From Micromonospora humi (GTDB lineage: Bacteria; Actinomycetota; Actinomycetes; Mycobacteriales; Micromonosporaceae): a stretch of 64,000 bases of DNA. The stretch lies in assembly GCF_900090105.1 (NCBI RefSeq), contig NZ_FMDM01000008.1:124001-188000 (forward strand), read 5' to 3'. Positions 43,386 through 52,310 of the stretch are shown piece after piece. Numbering within the stretch: the stretch's first letter is position 1; each line of letters opens with the position of its first letter. Below the pieces are notes generated by a model. That model was not told the DNA's origin, searched no databases, and saw nothing but the letters and a program-made list of their open reading frames with translations. A program made the translations under genes and the position numbers.

Positions 43386-43391
43386 TAGGGT
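43386..43391 (+). promoter_or_regulatory. -10 box of leaderless alpha/beta hydrolase transcript
   Basis: TAGGGT ends 7 nt before the ATG at 43399, matching leaderless promoter geometry in this genome. Confidence 0.5.
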
Positions 43392-43398
43392 CACGGCC

Positions 43399-44268
43399 AT
43401 GACGACGACACGGACCCACACGCTCGCCGTGCCCGGCGCCGATCTGGTCTACGACGTGCGCGGGCCGCTCCCGCCGGCGGACGGCCGACCGGTGCTGCTG
43501 ATGATCGGTCAGCCGATGACGGCGGAGGGCTTCTCGGCGCTCGTCGAGCACTTCGCCGACCGCACCGTGGTCACCTACGACCCGCGCGGCCTGGGCCGCA
43601 GCCGGCGCACCGACGGCCGGTCCGACCACACGCCGCGGCAGCAGGCCGCCGACCTGCACCTGCTGATCGAGGCGCTCGGCGCCGGCCCGGTCGAGGTCTT
43701 CGGCAGCAGCGGCGGCGCGGTGACCGGGCTGGAGCTGGTCGCCACCCACCCGGGCGACGTCGTCACGCTCGTCGCGCACGAGCCGCCGATCAACGCGGTG
43801 CTCCCCGACGCGGCGGGCGCCGAGCGGGCCCGGGCCCGCTTCCACGAGGCCTACCAGGCGAAGGGCTCCGGCGCGGGCATGGCCGACTTCATCGCCATGA
43901 CGTCCTGGCAGGGTGAGTTCACCGACGACTACTTCGCCCAGCCCTCGCCGGATCCGGCGGCGTTCGGCATGCCGGCCGACGACGACGGCAGCCGCGACGA
44001 TCCGCTGCTGTCCAAGAACTCGTGGGCGGTCACCGACTACCGGCCCGACGCGGCCCGGCTCACCGCCGCGCCGACCCGCATCGTCGTCGCGGTCGGCGAG
44101 GAGTCCGCCGGCACCTACACCGCACGCACCGCGCTGGGCACGGCGGCGCTGCTCGGGCAGGAGGCGGCGGTCTTCCCCAGCCACCACGGCGGCTTCCTCG
44201 GCGAGCACTCCGGCTACGCCGGCAAGCCCGCCGAGTTCGCCGCCCGCCTCCGCGAGGTCCTGGCCTAG
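43399..44268 (+). CDS. alpha/beta-fold hydrolase
   Basis: A 289-residue cytoplasmic hydrolase with nucleophile elbow VFGSSGGAVTG (G-x-S-x-G). YDPRGLGRS forms the strand before it, a likely acid residue lies in the VAVGEESAG region, and a C-terminal His is in FPSHHGGFLGEHSGY. The fold resembles haloalkane-dehalogenase and esterase relatives. The substrate is unknown. Its TAG stop overlaps by 3 nt the convergent racemase gene. The -10 box at 43386 suggests a leaderless transcript from this ATG. Confidence 0.85.
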   Translation: MTTTRTHTLAVPGADLVYDVRGPLPPADGRPVLLMIGQPMTAEGFSALVEHFADRTVVTYDPRGLGRSRRTDGRSDHTPRQQAADLHLLIEALGAGPVEVFGSSGGAVTGLELVATHPGDVVTLVAHEPPINAVLPDAAGAERARARFHEAYQAKGSGAGMADFIAMTSWQGEFTDDYFAQPSPDPAAFGMPADDDGSRDDPLLSKNSWAVTDYRPDAARLTAAPTRIVVAVGEESAGTYTARTALGTAALLGQEAAVFPSHHGGFLGEHSGYAGKPAEFAARLREVLA

Positions 44269-44957
44269 CCGTACGGGCGGCGGGTGAGCGTCGCGTGGGC
44301 CATCGTGGTCAGCGTGACGATGTCGAACACCGGCACACCCAGCCGGGCCTGGATCCGGTGGGCGAACGGCACCAGGTCGGTGCACTCGATCACCAGCGCG
44401 CCCAGGTCGGGGTGGGCGCGGGCGAGCGCGTCCACCCGGCCGTCCACCTCGGCGGCCAGCCGGTCGACGTCGAGCGTGTCGCGCCGCCCCTGCAGCATCA
44501 CCTCGCGGAACTCCGGCTGACCGGCCATGCCGGTGACCGCGACCGGCACGTCCGCCGCGCCGACCGCGGCCAGGTGCCGCGCGGTCAGCGCCGCCTCGTC
44601 GGCGACCAGCAGCCCGACGGTGCGCCCGACCATCAGGTGCACCATCGGCAACTGCACCAGGCTGGACGACCACAGCGGCACGTCCACCGCGGCGGCGAGT
44701 TCGGCCTGGAAGAGCACCAGGAAGCCGCACGCGCCGGTGATGCCGGCCACCCCGGCGGCCTGCAGGTCGCGGGCCGCCGCGACGAACGGCTCCAGCAGCG
44801 TCGGGTCGGCGTCGCGCACCAGCCGCTGCGGCGTCGCGCCCTCGACCACCCGGTAGCGCACCGGGAAGTCGAACGTCGCCGGGTTGCGGATGTGCCCGGG
44901 GATCTTCTCGAAGCTGGTGTCGAGGCAGAGCACCCCGATCTCCGGCCGGTCGCTCAT
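44265..44957 (-). CDS. Asp/Glu racemase-superfamily enzyme
   Basis: A 230-residue enzyme of the aspartate/glutamate/hydantoin racemase and maleate isomerase fold. Two catalytic cysteines are visible, in GITGACGFLVLF and in VIECTDLVPFAH, with the usual pseudo-two-fold spacing of about 110 residues. It should racemise an acidic amino acid or isomerise a related acid. It is the last gene of the eight-gene cluster and starts with ATG overlapping the stop of the FAD oxidase as ATGA, so it is translated with it. It probably makes or recycles a D-amino acid building block. Confidence 0.85.
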   Translation of the reverse strand: MSDRPEIGVLCLDTSFEKIPGHIRNPATFDFPVRYRVVEGATPQRLVRDADPTLLEPFVAAARDLQAAGVAGITGACGFLVLFQAELAAAVDVPLWSSSLVQLPMVHLMVGRTVGLLVADEAALTARHLAAVGAADVPVAVTGMAGQPEFREVMLQGRRDTLDVDRLAAEVDGRVDALARAHPDLGALVIECTDLVPFAHRIQARLGVPVFDIVTLTTMAHATLTRRPYG

Positions 44958-46234
44958 CGGATCCCCCTTTGGAAGCGGTCCAGGGCGAACGTCTGCAACG
45001 GCAGGGCCGGTTCCGCGCCGCTGACGAGCTGGGCGAGCAGTTCCCCGCCGGCCGGGGCCAGGCCCATCCCGATGTGCCCGTGCCCGGTGGCCACGCTGAC
45101 GTTGTCCCAGCCGTCGGCCCGCCCGATCAGCGGCAGGCTGTCCGGGGTGCACGGACGTAGCCCGCTCCACACGTCGAGCCGCCGGTCGGTCTCCAGCGCC
45201 GGCAGGTAACGCCGGGCGGTGTGCAGGATCCCGTCCACCCGCCGCGGCGACACCGAGGTGTCCAGACCGGACAGCTCCAACGTGCCGCCGACGCGTACCC
45301 GGTCGCCGAGCGGCATCACCGCGACCTTGCCCTCGCTGAGCAGCACCGGCCGGGTGGGCGTGCCCGGCCCGGCCGGCACGGTGACGGTGTAGCCCTTGGC
45401 CGGTTGCAGAGTCAGGCCCACGCCGAGCAGCCGCGCGCAGGCCGCCGACCAGACCCCGGCGGCGATCACCACCTCGGTCGGGCGCAGGTCGCCCCGGCCG
45501 GTCCGGACGCCGCGCACCCGCCGGCCGGTCACCTCGAAGTCGCGTACCTCGGCGCCGGTGAGGATCTCCACACCGCGGGCCCGCAGCGCCTCGCCGAGGC
45601 CGACCAGGAACGCGGGGATGCGCAGCGCGGCGCCCTCCTCGTTGAGCAGCGCGCCGGCCACCGCGAAGTCGACGCCCGGCTCCAGCCGGGCCAGCTCCGC
45701 GGCGTCCAGGTCGCGCAGCGGCACCCCGCGCGCGGTCGCCGCCGGGATCGTACGGCGCGCCCGCGCGTACCCCTGCTCGGTGTGGCAGGCCAGGATCATG
45801 CCGCGTTCGGTGAGCGTGCCGGCCAGCGCGTCCTCGGCGCAGATCTGGCGCAGCAACGCCAGGCTGCGCTGCTTGAGCGCGAGCAGTGTCTCGAAGCCGG
45901 CGCGGGCGTGCCGCTCGGTGCAGTGCCGGCGGAAGTGCCACAGCCAGGCCAGCAGCGCGCCGTCGAGGCGGGGCTTGACCGAGAACGGGCTCTCCGGGCT
46001 GAACAGCCAGCGGACGCCCGTCGCCGGGACCCCGGGCTCGGCCAGCGGCGCCGAACCCTGGGTGCCGACGAAACCGGTGTTGCCGGCCGAGCAGGCCGTC
46101 GGGTCGCCGACCTGGCCCCGGTCCACCACCGTGACGGTGTGCCCGGCACGGCGCAGGAACCAGGCGCAGCACAGCCCGGCCACGCCGGCGCCGATGACCA
46201 GCACGTCGGGGTCGCTGCGGGCGGGTGTGGTCAT
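44954..46234 (-). CDS. FAD-dependent amino-acid oxidoreductase (DadA/DAO-like)
   Basis: A 426-residue flavoenzyme with an N-terminal dinucleotide-binding fingerprint VLVIGAGVAGLCCAW, a mid-domain ACSAGNTGFVG, and the C-terminal FAD-binding signature PLIGRADGWDNVSVATGHGHIGM. This arrangement is typical of D-amino-acid dehydrogenase (DadA) and glycine-oxidase-like enzymes, so it likely oxidises a D- or N-substituted amino acid to an imine or oxo acid. It sits between the capsid-like gene (12-nt gap) and the racemase (4-nt overlap). Confidence 0.9.
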   Translation of the reverse strand: MTTPARSDPDVLVIGAGVAGLCCAWFLRRAGHTVTVVDRGQVGDPTACSAGNTGFVGTQGSAPLAEPGVPATGVRWLFSPESPFSVKPRLDGALLAWLWHFRRHCTERHARAGFETLLALKQRSLALLRQICAEDALAGTLTERGMILACHTEQGYARARRTIPAATARGVPLRDLDAAELARLEPGVDFAVAGALLNEEGAALRIPAFLVGLGEALRARGVEILTGAEVRDFEVTGRRVRGVRTGRGDLRPTEVVIAAGVWSAACARLLGVGLTLQPAKGYTVTVPAGPGTPTRPVLLSEGKVAVMPLGDRVRVGGTLELSGLDTSVSPRRVDGILHTARRYLPALETDRRLDVWSGLRPCTPDSLPLIGRADGWDNVSVATGHGHIGMGLAPAGGELLAQLVSGAEPALPLQTFALDRFQRGIR

Positions 46235-46246
46235 GGTCGCCGCCGG

Positions 46247-47125
46247 TCAGAGCGTGACGACGAAGAAGCAGGTGGGCAGGTTCACCACGACCCGTTCCCA
46301 GATCTCGGCGCGCAACGCCACCCCCGGCTCGGCGAACGTGCCCGGCGGCGGCTCGGCGAAGCCGATCGTGGAGCGGCCGGCGTCGAACAGCAGCGCGCCG
46401 TGGCCGAAGTCGCCGACGATCGCGGTGCCCGGGTCGACCAGGCGGGTACGCACGATGAAGACGCCGTTGTCCTCCACGTCCCGCATCAGCGTGCCGCTGC
46501 CGAGCAGCCGGTAGTAGTCCGCCGGGTTGATGATCAACCCGTCGGCGGTGCTGCCCATCTGCTCGACCTCGTTGCAGGCGGAGAGGATGGTGGAGCCGAA
46601 CGGCCCCGGGTCGGTGAGCCGGCCCAGCTCCGGCATGCCCAGCAGCCCACCCTCGCCGCGCAGGATGGTGTGGTTCTCGGCGGTGGCCAGCCGTACCACC
46701 AGCCGGTAGTCGATGAACTGCGCGAAGCTGACCGGGTCCTCCCACAGCGTGTCCGGCACCTGCACCCACGCGGTGGTGGTGAGCAGTGGCGGGATGGGGG
46801 AGCGGTGGAAGTGGTTCGCCGCCTCCCGGCGCAGGTCCGCGCCGTCGACCGCCGGGTCGTCGGGGCGGGGCGGGCTCTCGTGCCAGTAGAAGTCCTGCGG
46901 GTCCGCCGACAGGTTGACCACCTTGAGCATGTTCCGCGACGGGTAGCGGGGCTTGCGACGGGAGCTGGTCAGCGAGTCGGTGATCGTGACGTCGTAGTCG
47001 ACGCTGGTGCCGAAGCCGTCCTTGGCGAACGCCTCGACGAACAGGCCACCGGGCGACATCTGGGTCTTGCGCGCGGCGACCACCTCGGCGATGGTCCGCT
47101 TCACGGTGTCGATGGGTTGCGGCAT
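46247..47125 (-). CDS. HK97-fold capsid-like encapsulin (natural-product-associated type)
   Basis: A 292-residue protein with the HK97 major capsid fold. A DYRLVVRLATAENHTILRGEG segment (139-159) resembles the spine-helix region, and ADGLIINPADYYRLL (194-208) is the P-domain helix typical of phage capsids. The C-terminal part GTAIVGDFGHGALLF, then FAEPGVALRAEIWERVVVNLP, ends with the usual capsid strands. No portal, protease, terminase or tail genes are nearby, so this is not a prophage. Capsid proteins co-opted as encapsulin nanocompartments in natural-product clusters are described (Family 3 encapsulins), and this operon fits that pattern. It is separated by 14 nt from the methyltransferase gene and 12 nt from the oxidase gene. 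Confidence 0.85.
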   Translation of the reverse strand: MPQPIDTVKRTIAEVVAARKTQMSPGGLFVEAFAKDGFGTSVDYDVTITDSLTSSRRKPRYPSRNMLKVVNLSADPQDFYWHESPPRPDDPAVDGADLRREAANHFHRSPIPPLLTTTAWVQVPDTLWEDPVSFAQFIDYRLVVRLATAENHTILRGEGGLLGMPELGRLTDPGPFGSTILSACNEVEQMGSTADGLIINPADYYRLLGSGTLMRDVEDNGVFIVRTRLVDPGTAIVGDFGHGALLFDAGRSTIGFAEPPPGTFAEPGVALRAEIWERVVVNLPTCFFVVTL

Positions 47126-47139
47126 CTGGTGTCCCTTCC

Positions 47140-47979
47140 TCAGGCCGGCTTGCGGGCGACGAACATGCCCCAGCCGAACTCGCCCCGGTCGATGGCCGCC
47201 TGGATCTCGTCGCAGGAGTCGGCGAAGTTCCCGATCCAGGTCCGCGCCGCCTCGTCGGTGGTGCTCGCGGCGCGCTCCCGGGCGGCGCGGCCCAGCACCC
47301 GGTACGTCTGGCGGATGTGCGCGTCGAGGCTGCGGGCCACCACGTCCACGAACCCGGCCTCGGACAACGCGCGGCGGTAGCCGTCGAGCGAGTAGCCGCC
47401 GTTCCAGCGCACCCGGTCGTAGACGTGCCGGCGGGCCGCCTCGCCGATCCGCTCGGTCGGCTGGAGGAAGTCGGAAACGGCCAGCACCCCGCCGGGGGCG
47501 AGCACCCGGAACATCTCGGCGTGGCTGCGCGGCTTCTCCGGCACCAGGAACAACGCGTCCTGGCTGACCACGTGCGTGAACGTGCCGTCGGCGTACGGCA
47601 TCGCGGTGGCCGAGCCGTGCCGGAACGACACGTCGAGCCCGGTGCCGCGCTCGGCGCGCCGCTGTTCGGCGAACCGGATCCGCTCGATGCTCAGGTCCAG
47701 CCCCTCGCCCCGGCACCCGGTGCGCCCGGCCAGCCGCAGCAGGAAGTTACCGCAGCCGCAGCCGACGTCGAGCACGTTCGACGTCGCGTCGATGCCGGCG
47801 TCGTCGGCGAGGATGTCCGAGGTCCGGTCCGCCGCCGCGTGGTAGTCGATGTCGTCCTCGCCGGCGAAGTAGCCGGTGTGCAGCACGCCCTCGCTGTCCC
47901 AGAAGCTGAGGTACGTCTGCGTGGTCTGGTCGAAGAACTCGGAGACGTCGCGCTCGGTGAACTGGCTGGTCGTGGACAT
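47140..47979 (-). CDS. SAM-dependent methyltransferase
   Basis: A 279-residue class I methyltransferase with motif I VLDVGCGCGNFLLRL (about 69-83), FTHVVSQDALFLVP (motif II/IV region) and LAPGGVLAVSDFL (motif VI). Such sequences are close to small-molecule C/N/O-methyltransferases of the UbiE/sarcosine type (YFAGEDDID region before motif I). ATG at 47979 follows GAGGGAG; GTG at 47985 is an alternative. It lies between the SDR gene (31 nt) and the capsid-like gene (14 nt), so it is a prime candidate for encapsulated cargo. Confidence 0.9.
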   Translation of the reverse strand: MSTTSQFTERDVSEFFDQTTQTYLSFWDSEGVLHTGYFAGEDDIDYHAAADRTSDILADDAGIDATSNVLDVGCGCGNFLLRLAGRTGCRGEGLDLSIERIRFAEQRRAERGTGLDVSFRHGSATAMPYADGTFTHVVSQDALFLVPEKPRSHAEMFRVLAPGGVLAVSDFLQPTERIGEAARRHVYDRVRWNGGYSLDGYRRALSEAGFVDVVARSLDAHIRQTYRVLGRAARERAASTTDEAARTWIGNFADSCDEIQAAIDRGEFGWGMFVARKPA

Positions 47980-48010
47980 GGGCACTCCCTCGTGCGGCGG
48001 TCGGGTGGAC

Positions 48011-48850
48011 TCAGGCGTAGGTGTCCTTGCGGACCCCGGTCAGGTGCGGCAGGTCGGGGCCGGTCGCGGCGGCGCCGCCGTCGATCAGGTGCACGCCGGC
48101 GGTCACGTACGACGCCCGCTCGCTCGCCAGGAACGCGGCCACCGCGGCCACCTCCTCGGGGCGGGCCAGCCGGCCGACGGCGCTGTGGTGGCCCATCGCG
48201 GCCAGCCGGGCCTGCACGTCGCCGTCGTCGCCGGCCAGTCGGGCCGCCGCGCGTTCCATCGGCGGGGTGCGCACCCCGCCGGGCGCGAGCACGTTCACGG
48301 TGATCCCGTCCCGGCCCACGTCCACCGCGAGGCCCTGGGCGAAGCGCACCAGCGCGGCGCGGGTCACCCCGGACAGCACCAGCGGACCGATCGGCACCAC
48401 CGCGGTCTCGGAGGCGACCAGCAGCAGCCGGCCCCGGCCCGCGGCGCGCATGTGCGGCACCGCGGCCAGCGACAGCGCGACCGCCGGCAGCAGCACCCGG
48501 TCGACGGCGGCCCGGTAGTCGTCCGTGTCGAAACCGGTGGCGGTGCCGATCGGCGGGCTGCCGCCGCTGACCAGCAGCACGTCCGCCCCGCCGAGGTCGG
48601 CGGCGACCCGGTCCACCCAGCGGGCGGCGGCGTCGGTGTCGGTGACGTCCACGCGGTCGGCGCTGACCCGGCCGGTGGTCACCGCGGCCAGCTCCCGCTC
48701 GGCGGCGGCGAGGCGCTGCGGGTCGCGCCCGCAGACCGCCACGTGCGCGCCCTCGGCGGCGAACTCCTTCGCGCAGGCCAGCCCGATGCCGCTGGTGCCG
48801 CCGGCGACCAGCGCCACCCGATCCTTCAGCCCCAGATCCACGTCCGTCAC
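48011..48850 (-). CDS. atypical short-chain dehydrogenase/reductase
   Basis: A 279-residue Rossmann-fold SDR. The coenzyme loop reads ALVAGGTSGIGLACA, the NNAG-type strand is LLVSGG, and the C-terminal segment ERASYVTAGVHLIDGG is that of an SDR. The normal catalytic Tyr-x3-Lys is missing: the equivalent helix reads PLVLSGVTRAALVRF. A small group of SDR relatives lacks this pair, so the protein may use another mechanism or serve as a binding protein. The GTG start overlaps the sulfotransferase stop by 4 nt. Confidence 0.87.
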   Translation of the reverse strand: MTDVDLGLKDRVALVAGGTSGIGLACAKEFAAEGAHVAVCGRDPQRLAAAERELAAVTTGRVSADRVDVTDTDAAARWVDRVAADLGGADVLLVSGGSPPIGTATGFDTDDYRAAVDRVLLPAVALSLAAVPHMRAAGRGRLLLVASETAVVPIGPLVLSGVTRAALVRFAQGLAVDVGRDGITVNVLAPGGVRTPPMERAAARLAGDDGDVQARLAAMGHHSAVGRLARPEEVAAVAAFLASERASYVTAGVHLIDGGAAATGPDLPHLTGVRKDTYA

Positions 48851-49812
48851 CTCTCCGTCTCACCGACGCGGGCCGCCGCGCCGGAATGCGTGCCGGCCGA
48901 CCCGTCGGGCCGGTAGCCGTAGCGGGCGGACAGCGGCCAGGCCAGTGCCGTGACCGCGAGGCGTTGCCGGCCGGTCAGCGTGCGCCGCCACCCGTCGTCG
49001 GTGTCCCGGATGACGGTCGGGCCGGTGCGGAACCGGTCCGGGTTGCCGGTCACCGTGTGGTTGCCGCGCAGCTCGACGGTCCGGTCCCGGACCGGGTTGC
49101 CGGCCGGGTCGACGCCGACCAGCCGCAGCAGCGCGTCGACCGTGCCGGCCGGCTCGGCGGTGAAGTCCTCGTAGCGCAGGAACGTCGACCGTCCGGGGTG
49201 CCGGCGGTTGATCGCCGCCGAGGCCAGGTTGAACCCGTGCCAGTACGCGGTGCTGCGCGCCGCCGACATGGCGTAGACGTAGTCCTTCGGCTCCCGCCAG
49301 GAGTGCGCCACCGCGCGCGGGTCGCGCACCAGGTGCAGCCAGTACGGGTCGACGCCGGGCACCTGCGGCAGCAAGGCCGACTCGCCGGGGATCTTGGTGC
49401 TGTCCACGATCACCCGGGCGCCGGTGCGCGCGGCGATCTCCCGGTAGACCGCGCCGAGCAGGTCGGCGTGCGCGCGGGTGTCCGGGTCGGGTGCGCCCCG
49501 GCGCAGCACCCGCCAGGTGTGCCGGGTCCGCAGCCGGGCGCGTTGACGCCGGATCACCTCGGCGGCGTGCGCGTCGGCGGACATGCCGGCCGGGCGGCCG
49601 ACCGGCAGCACCGCCGACCAGAGCGGGCAGGCGGTCAGCGCCTCGCCGCAGCCGCACCGGTCGTTGACCCCGCGGCCGGTGGAGTTCTTCCACAGGAAGT
49701 GCAGTTCGCCGACGTGCACGACGCCGGGCGCCTCGCCGAGGACGTTGCCGATGATGGTGCTGCCGTTGCGACACCAGCCGGTGACGCTGAGCACGGTCAC
49801 GGGTGCGCTCAT
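48847..49812 (-). CDS. PAPS-dependent sulfotransferase
   Basis: A 321-residue soluble sulfotransferase with the PAPS-binding 5'-PSB loop SVTGWCRNGSTIIGNVLG near residues 9-26 and the 3'-PB segment LHLVRDPRAVAHSW in the middle. The FLRYEDFTAEPAGTV helix is typical of the family. It is expected to transfer sulfate onto a hydroxyl or amine of the pathway product. Several cysteines near residues 53-63 (CGCGEALTAC) are unusual. It overlaps both neighbours by 4 nt. Confidence 0.88.
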   Translation of the reverse strand: MSAPVTVLSVTGWCRNGSTIIGNVLGEAPGVVHVGELHFLWKNSTGRGVNDRCGCGEALTACPLWSAVLPVGRPAGMSADAHAAEVIRRQRARLRTRHTWRVLRRGAPDPDTRAHADLLGAVYREIAARTGARVIVDSTKIPGESALLPQVPGVDPYWLHLVRDPRAVAHSWREPKDYVYAMSAARSTAYWHGFNLASAAINRRHPGRSTFLRYEDFTAEPAGTVDALLRLVGVDPAGNPVRDRTVELRGNHTVTGNPDRFRTGPTVIRDTDDGWRRTLTGRQRLAVTALAWPLSARYGYRPDGSAGTHSGAAARVGETER

Positions 49813-50975
49813 GTGCGTACCTCCATCGGGGTTCGGCCGCCGATGCGCAGCGCCATCGCGGCGGCGACCGCCGCGCCGGCCGCGCCGGCCACGAACACCG
49901 CCGGGTAGCCGAACCCGGCGGCGACCAGACCGGTCGCCGGACCCCACACCGCCAGCCCGAGATCCCAGAACGAGGTGTACGCACCGATCGCCGCGCCCTG
50001 CCGCGCCGGGTCGGTGCGGTTCATCACCATCAGCGCCAGCGACGGGTGCAGCAGCGAGAAACCGACGCCCATCACCACGCTGCCGGCCACCGCGACCGGC
50101 AGGTTCGGCGCGACCGCGATGACCAGCAGCCCGACCGCCTCGCCCACCCCGCACCAGGTGGCCACCCGGCGGGGGCCGAGCCGGTCGGGCAGGTGACCGA
50201 TGACCAGCCGGGTGCCGGCGTAGACCGCGCTGAAGCAGCTCAGCACCACCACGCCGTGACCGATGCCGCGGGCGTCCAGGTGCAGCACCACGAACGCGGC
50301 CAGCCCGGCGTACCCGGCCGCGCCGAACGTCAGCGCCACGCCGGGCAGCAGCGCGGGGCGCAGCAGCAGGCCGCCGCCCCGGGCCGTCGGCGCGGCGCGC
50401 GGCGGCGTCGGCGCCAGCGCGACGAGCGCGGCGCCGAGGGCCGGGGCGGCGGCGCTGAGCGCCCACACCGCCGGGTACCCGGCCTGTTGCACGGTCGCGC
50501 CGAGGAACGTGCCGGCGGAGATGCCGCCCCACATGCTCACCCCGTAGAGGCCGATGAGTTGACCGCGCCGGTGGTGCGGGGCGAGCTGGACGATCCACAC
50601 CGCGCCGGCGGTGAACAGGGCCGCCTCGCCGGCGCCGAGCAGCAGCCGGACCGCCACCAGCGCCGGCACGCCCAGCGGCGCCAGGTACAGCAGGCCACCG
50701 GCGGCCACCACGAGCGCGCCGGTCAGCATCACGGTGCGATGGCCGTACCGGTCGGCCAGCGCGCCGGCGGCCGGCCGGACCAGCAGCGCGGTCACCGCGG
50801 TCCCGGTGACCACGACGCCGACGGTCAGGTCACCGGCGTCGTGCCGCTCCCGCAGGAAGCCGGGCAGCACCGGGATGACCGCGGTCAACCCGAGGTAGCC
50901 GGCGAAGAGGCCACCGAGCAGCCCGACCAGCGCGCGCCGGGGCAGTCGCCGCTGTGCGGTGTCGACGCCGGTCAC
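49809..50975 (-). CDS. MFS-family exporter
   Basis: A 388-residue membrane protein with 12 predicted helices. The MFS motif A-like loop GALADRYGHRTVML follows helix 2, and RLLLGAGEAALFT is the antiporter-type motif in helix 5. It resembles drug:H+ antiporters and probably exports the cluster product or an intermediate. GTG at 50975 overlaps the stop of the aminotransferase gene by 4 nt, and the sulfotransferase start overlaps its own stop, so it belongs to the operon. Confidence 0.9.
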   Translation of the reverse strand: MTGVDTAQRRLPRRALVGLLGGLFAGYLGLTAVIPVLPGFLRERHDAGDLTVGVVVTGTAVTALLVRPAAGALADRYGHRTVMLTGALVVAAGGLLYLAPLGVPALVAVRLLLGAGEAALFTAGAVWIVQLAPHHRRGQLIGLYGVSMWGGISAGTFLGATVQQAGYPAVWALSAAAPALGAALVALAPTPPRAAPTARGGGLLLRPALLPGVALTFGAAGYAGLAAFVVLHLDARGIGHGVVVLSCFSAVYAGTRLVIGHLPDRLGPRRVATWCGVGEAVGLLVIAVAPNLPVAVAGSVVMGVGFSLLHPSLALMVMNRTDPARQGAAIGAYTSFWDLGLAVWGPATGLVAAGFGYPAVFVAGAAGAAVAAAMALRIGGRTPMEVRT

Positions 50976-52285
50976 GGCCGCGCCGGTGCGCTGTCGCGGG
51001 CGGCGGCGACCTTGCGGACCGCGTGCACCAGGTCGTCGCAGTCGTCCGGGGTGAGGTTGGACGACAGCGGCACGTCGACGGTCTCGGTGAGCAGCCGCGC
51101 GGTGCGCGGCAGCGTCGCGCGGACCTGCCCCGGGTCCGCGGTGTCGTAGAGGAAGCGCCAGTTCCAGAACGCCCGGACGTTGAGGTCGTCGTCCGCGCCG
51201 ATGTTGCGGGCGTCGATCCCTTCCGCCCGCAGCGCCCGGGCGAACCAGCCCGCGTCGCCGCCGGGCACGCGGAACAGGAACGCTTCTCCGAGGTACGCCC
51301 CGGGCGCCACCGGTCGCCGCACGGCGATGCCCGGCAGGTCGGCCAGGGCGCGGGAGACGTGGGCGTAGTTGCGGTGGAACAGCGCCAGCCGTTGCGGCAG
51401 CCGGGTCAGCTCGGCCCGTAGCAGCGCCGCCCGGATCTCGTCCATCCGCAGGCTGAGCAGGGGCAGGTCCAGGCCGGTGAGCGACGGCTCGCCGTGCGGG
51501 AAGTGCCGGCGCAACCGCCCCTCGTACGCCCCGGACAGCGCGACCGCCCGGGCGAAGAGCGTGCTGTCGTCGGTGACCAGGAAGCCACCCTCACCGCAGT
51601 TGAGCGCCTTGTCGGACTGGGTGCTGAACGCCCCGGCCGCGCCGAACGTGCCGAGCTTGCGGCCGTGGAGTTCGGCGCCGAGCGCCGGTACGGCGTCCTC
51701 GATCAGCGGTACGCCCATCTCGGCGGCGAAGGCGGCGAGCGCCTCGACGTCGGCGGCGAAGCCGCGCATGTGCACCACCATGACGGCGCGGATGTCCGGC
51801 CGCCACCGCCGGCGCAGGTCGTCGAGGTCCATCCGCAGGTCGTCGTCGACCTCGACCAGAAATGGTCGGCAGCCGGCCAGCACAATGGCACTCGGAGTGG
51901 CGACAAAAGTGAATCCGGGGCAGGCGACCAATGACCCCGGCGGCACGGCTGCTCCCATCAGGGCGAGGGCCAGCGCGGCGGTGCCGCTGGAAACGGCGAG
52001 CGCATGCCGGGTGCCGAAATAGTGGCACAGTTCGTCCTCGAAGCGACCGCATTCGGTTTCGTTCTGCGCGCGGTGGTCGTATCGGAAGTAGAGATGACTG
52101 CGGATGGCCCGAATTGCGGCGTCCTCGTCCTCGGCGTGTACGAATACCGCACCTTTGTCATAGGTGGGCCACGGCGCGCGCCGGACCGGCCGACCGCCGT
52201 GCAGTGCGAGCTGTCTTTCCAGCTCAGCGCCGTAGGGAGCCGGCCTAGGCCGGCTCGGCGCGGGAGCGTCGTTGTTCCCGTTCAC
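50972..52285 (-). CDS. DegT/DnrJ/EryC1-family PLP aminotransferase
   Basis: A 437-residue fold-type I PLP enzyme of the sugar/amino-cyclitol aminotransferase group (AHBA-synthase-like and related). It contains LAVSSGTAALALALMG, VACPGFTFVATPSAI, LIEDAVPALGAEL and FSTQSDKALNCGEGG, whose Lys is the probable Schiff-base residue. It is the first gene of the cluster operon. GTG at 52285 is set by GAGGAG. The perfect palindrome at 52311-52339 is 25 nt upstream. It likely introduces an amino group into the pathway scaffold. Confidence 0.9.
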   Translation of the reverse strand: MNGNNDAPAPSRPRPAPYGAELERQLALHGGRPVRRAPWPTYDKGAVFVHAEDEDAAIRAIRSHLYFRYDHRAQNETECGRFEDELCHYFGTRHALAVSSGTAALALALMGAAVPPGSLVACPGFTFVATPSAIVLAGCRPFLVEVDDDLRMDLDDLRRRWRPDIRAVMVVHMRGFAADVEALAAFAAEMGVPLIEDAVPALGAELHGRKLGTFGAAGAFSTQSDKALNCGEGGFLVTDDSTLFARAVALSGAYEGRLRRHFPHGEPSLTGLDLPLLSLRMDEIRAALLRAELTRLPQRLALFHRNYAHVSRALADLPGIAVRRPVAPGAYLGEAFLFRVPGGDAGWFARALRAEGIDARNIGADDDLNVRAFWNWRFLYDTADPGQVRATLPRTARLLTETVDVPLSSNLTPDDCDDLVHAVRKVAAARDSAPARP

Positions 52286-52310
52286 CGGCGGACTCCTCGG
52301 GCGAGCGGCA

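Noticed and set aside
46247..47125. Interpretation of the HK97-fold gene as a prophage relic
   Set aside because: No portal, protease, terminase, tail or integrase gene nearby, and it is tightly coupled inside an enzyme operon, which points to an encapsulin.
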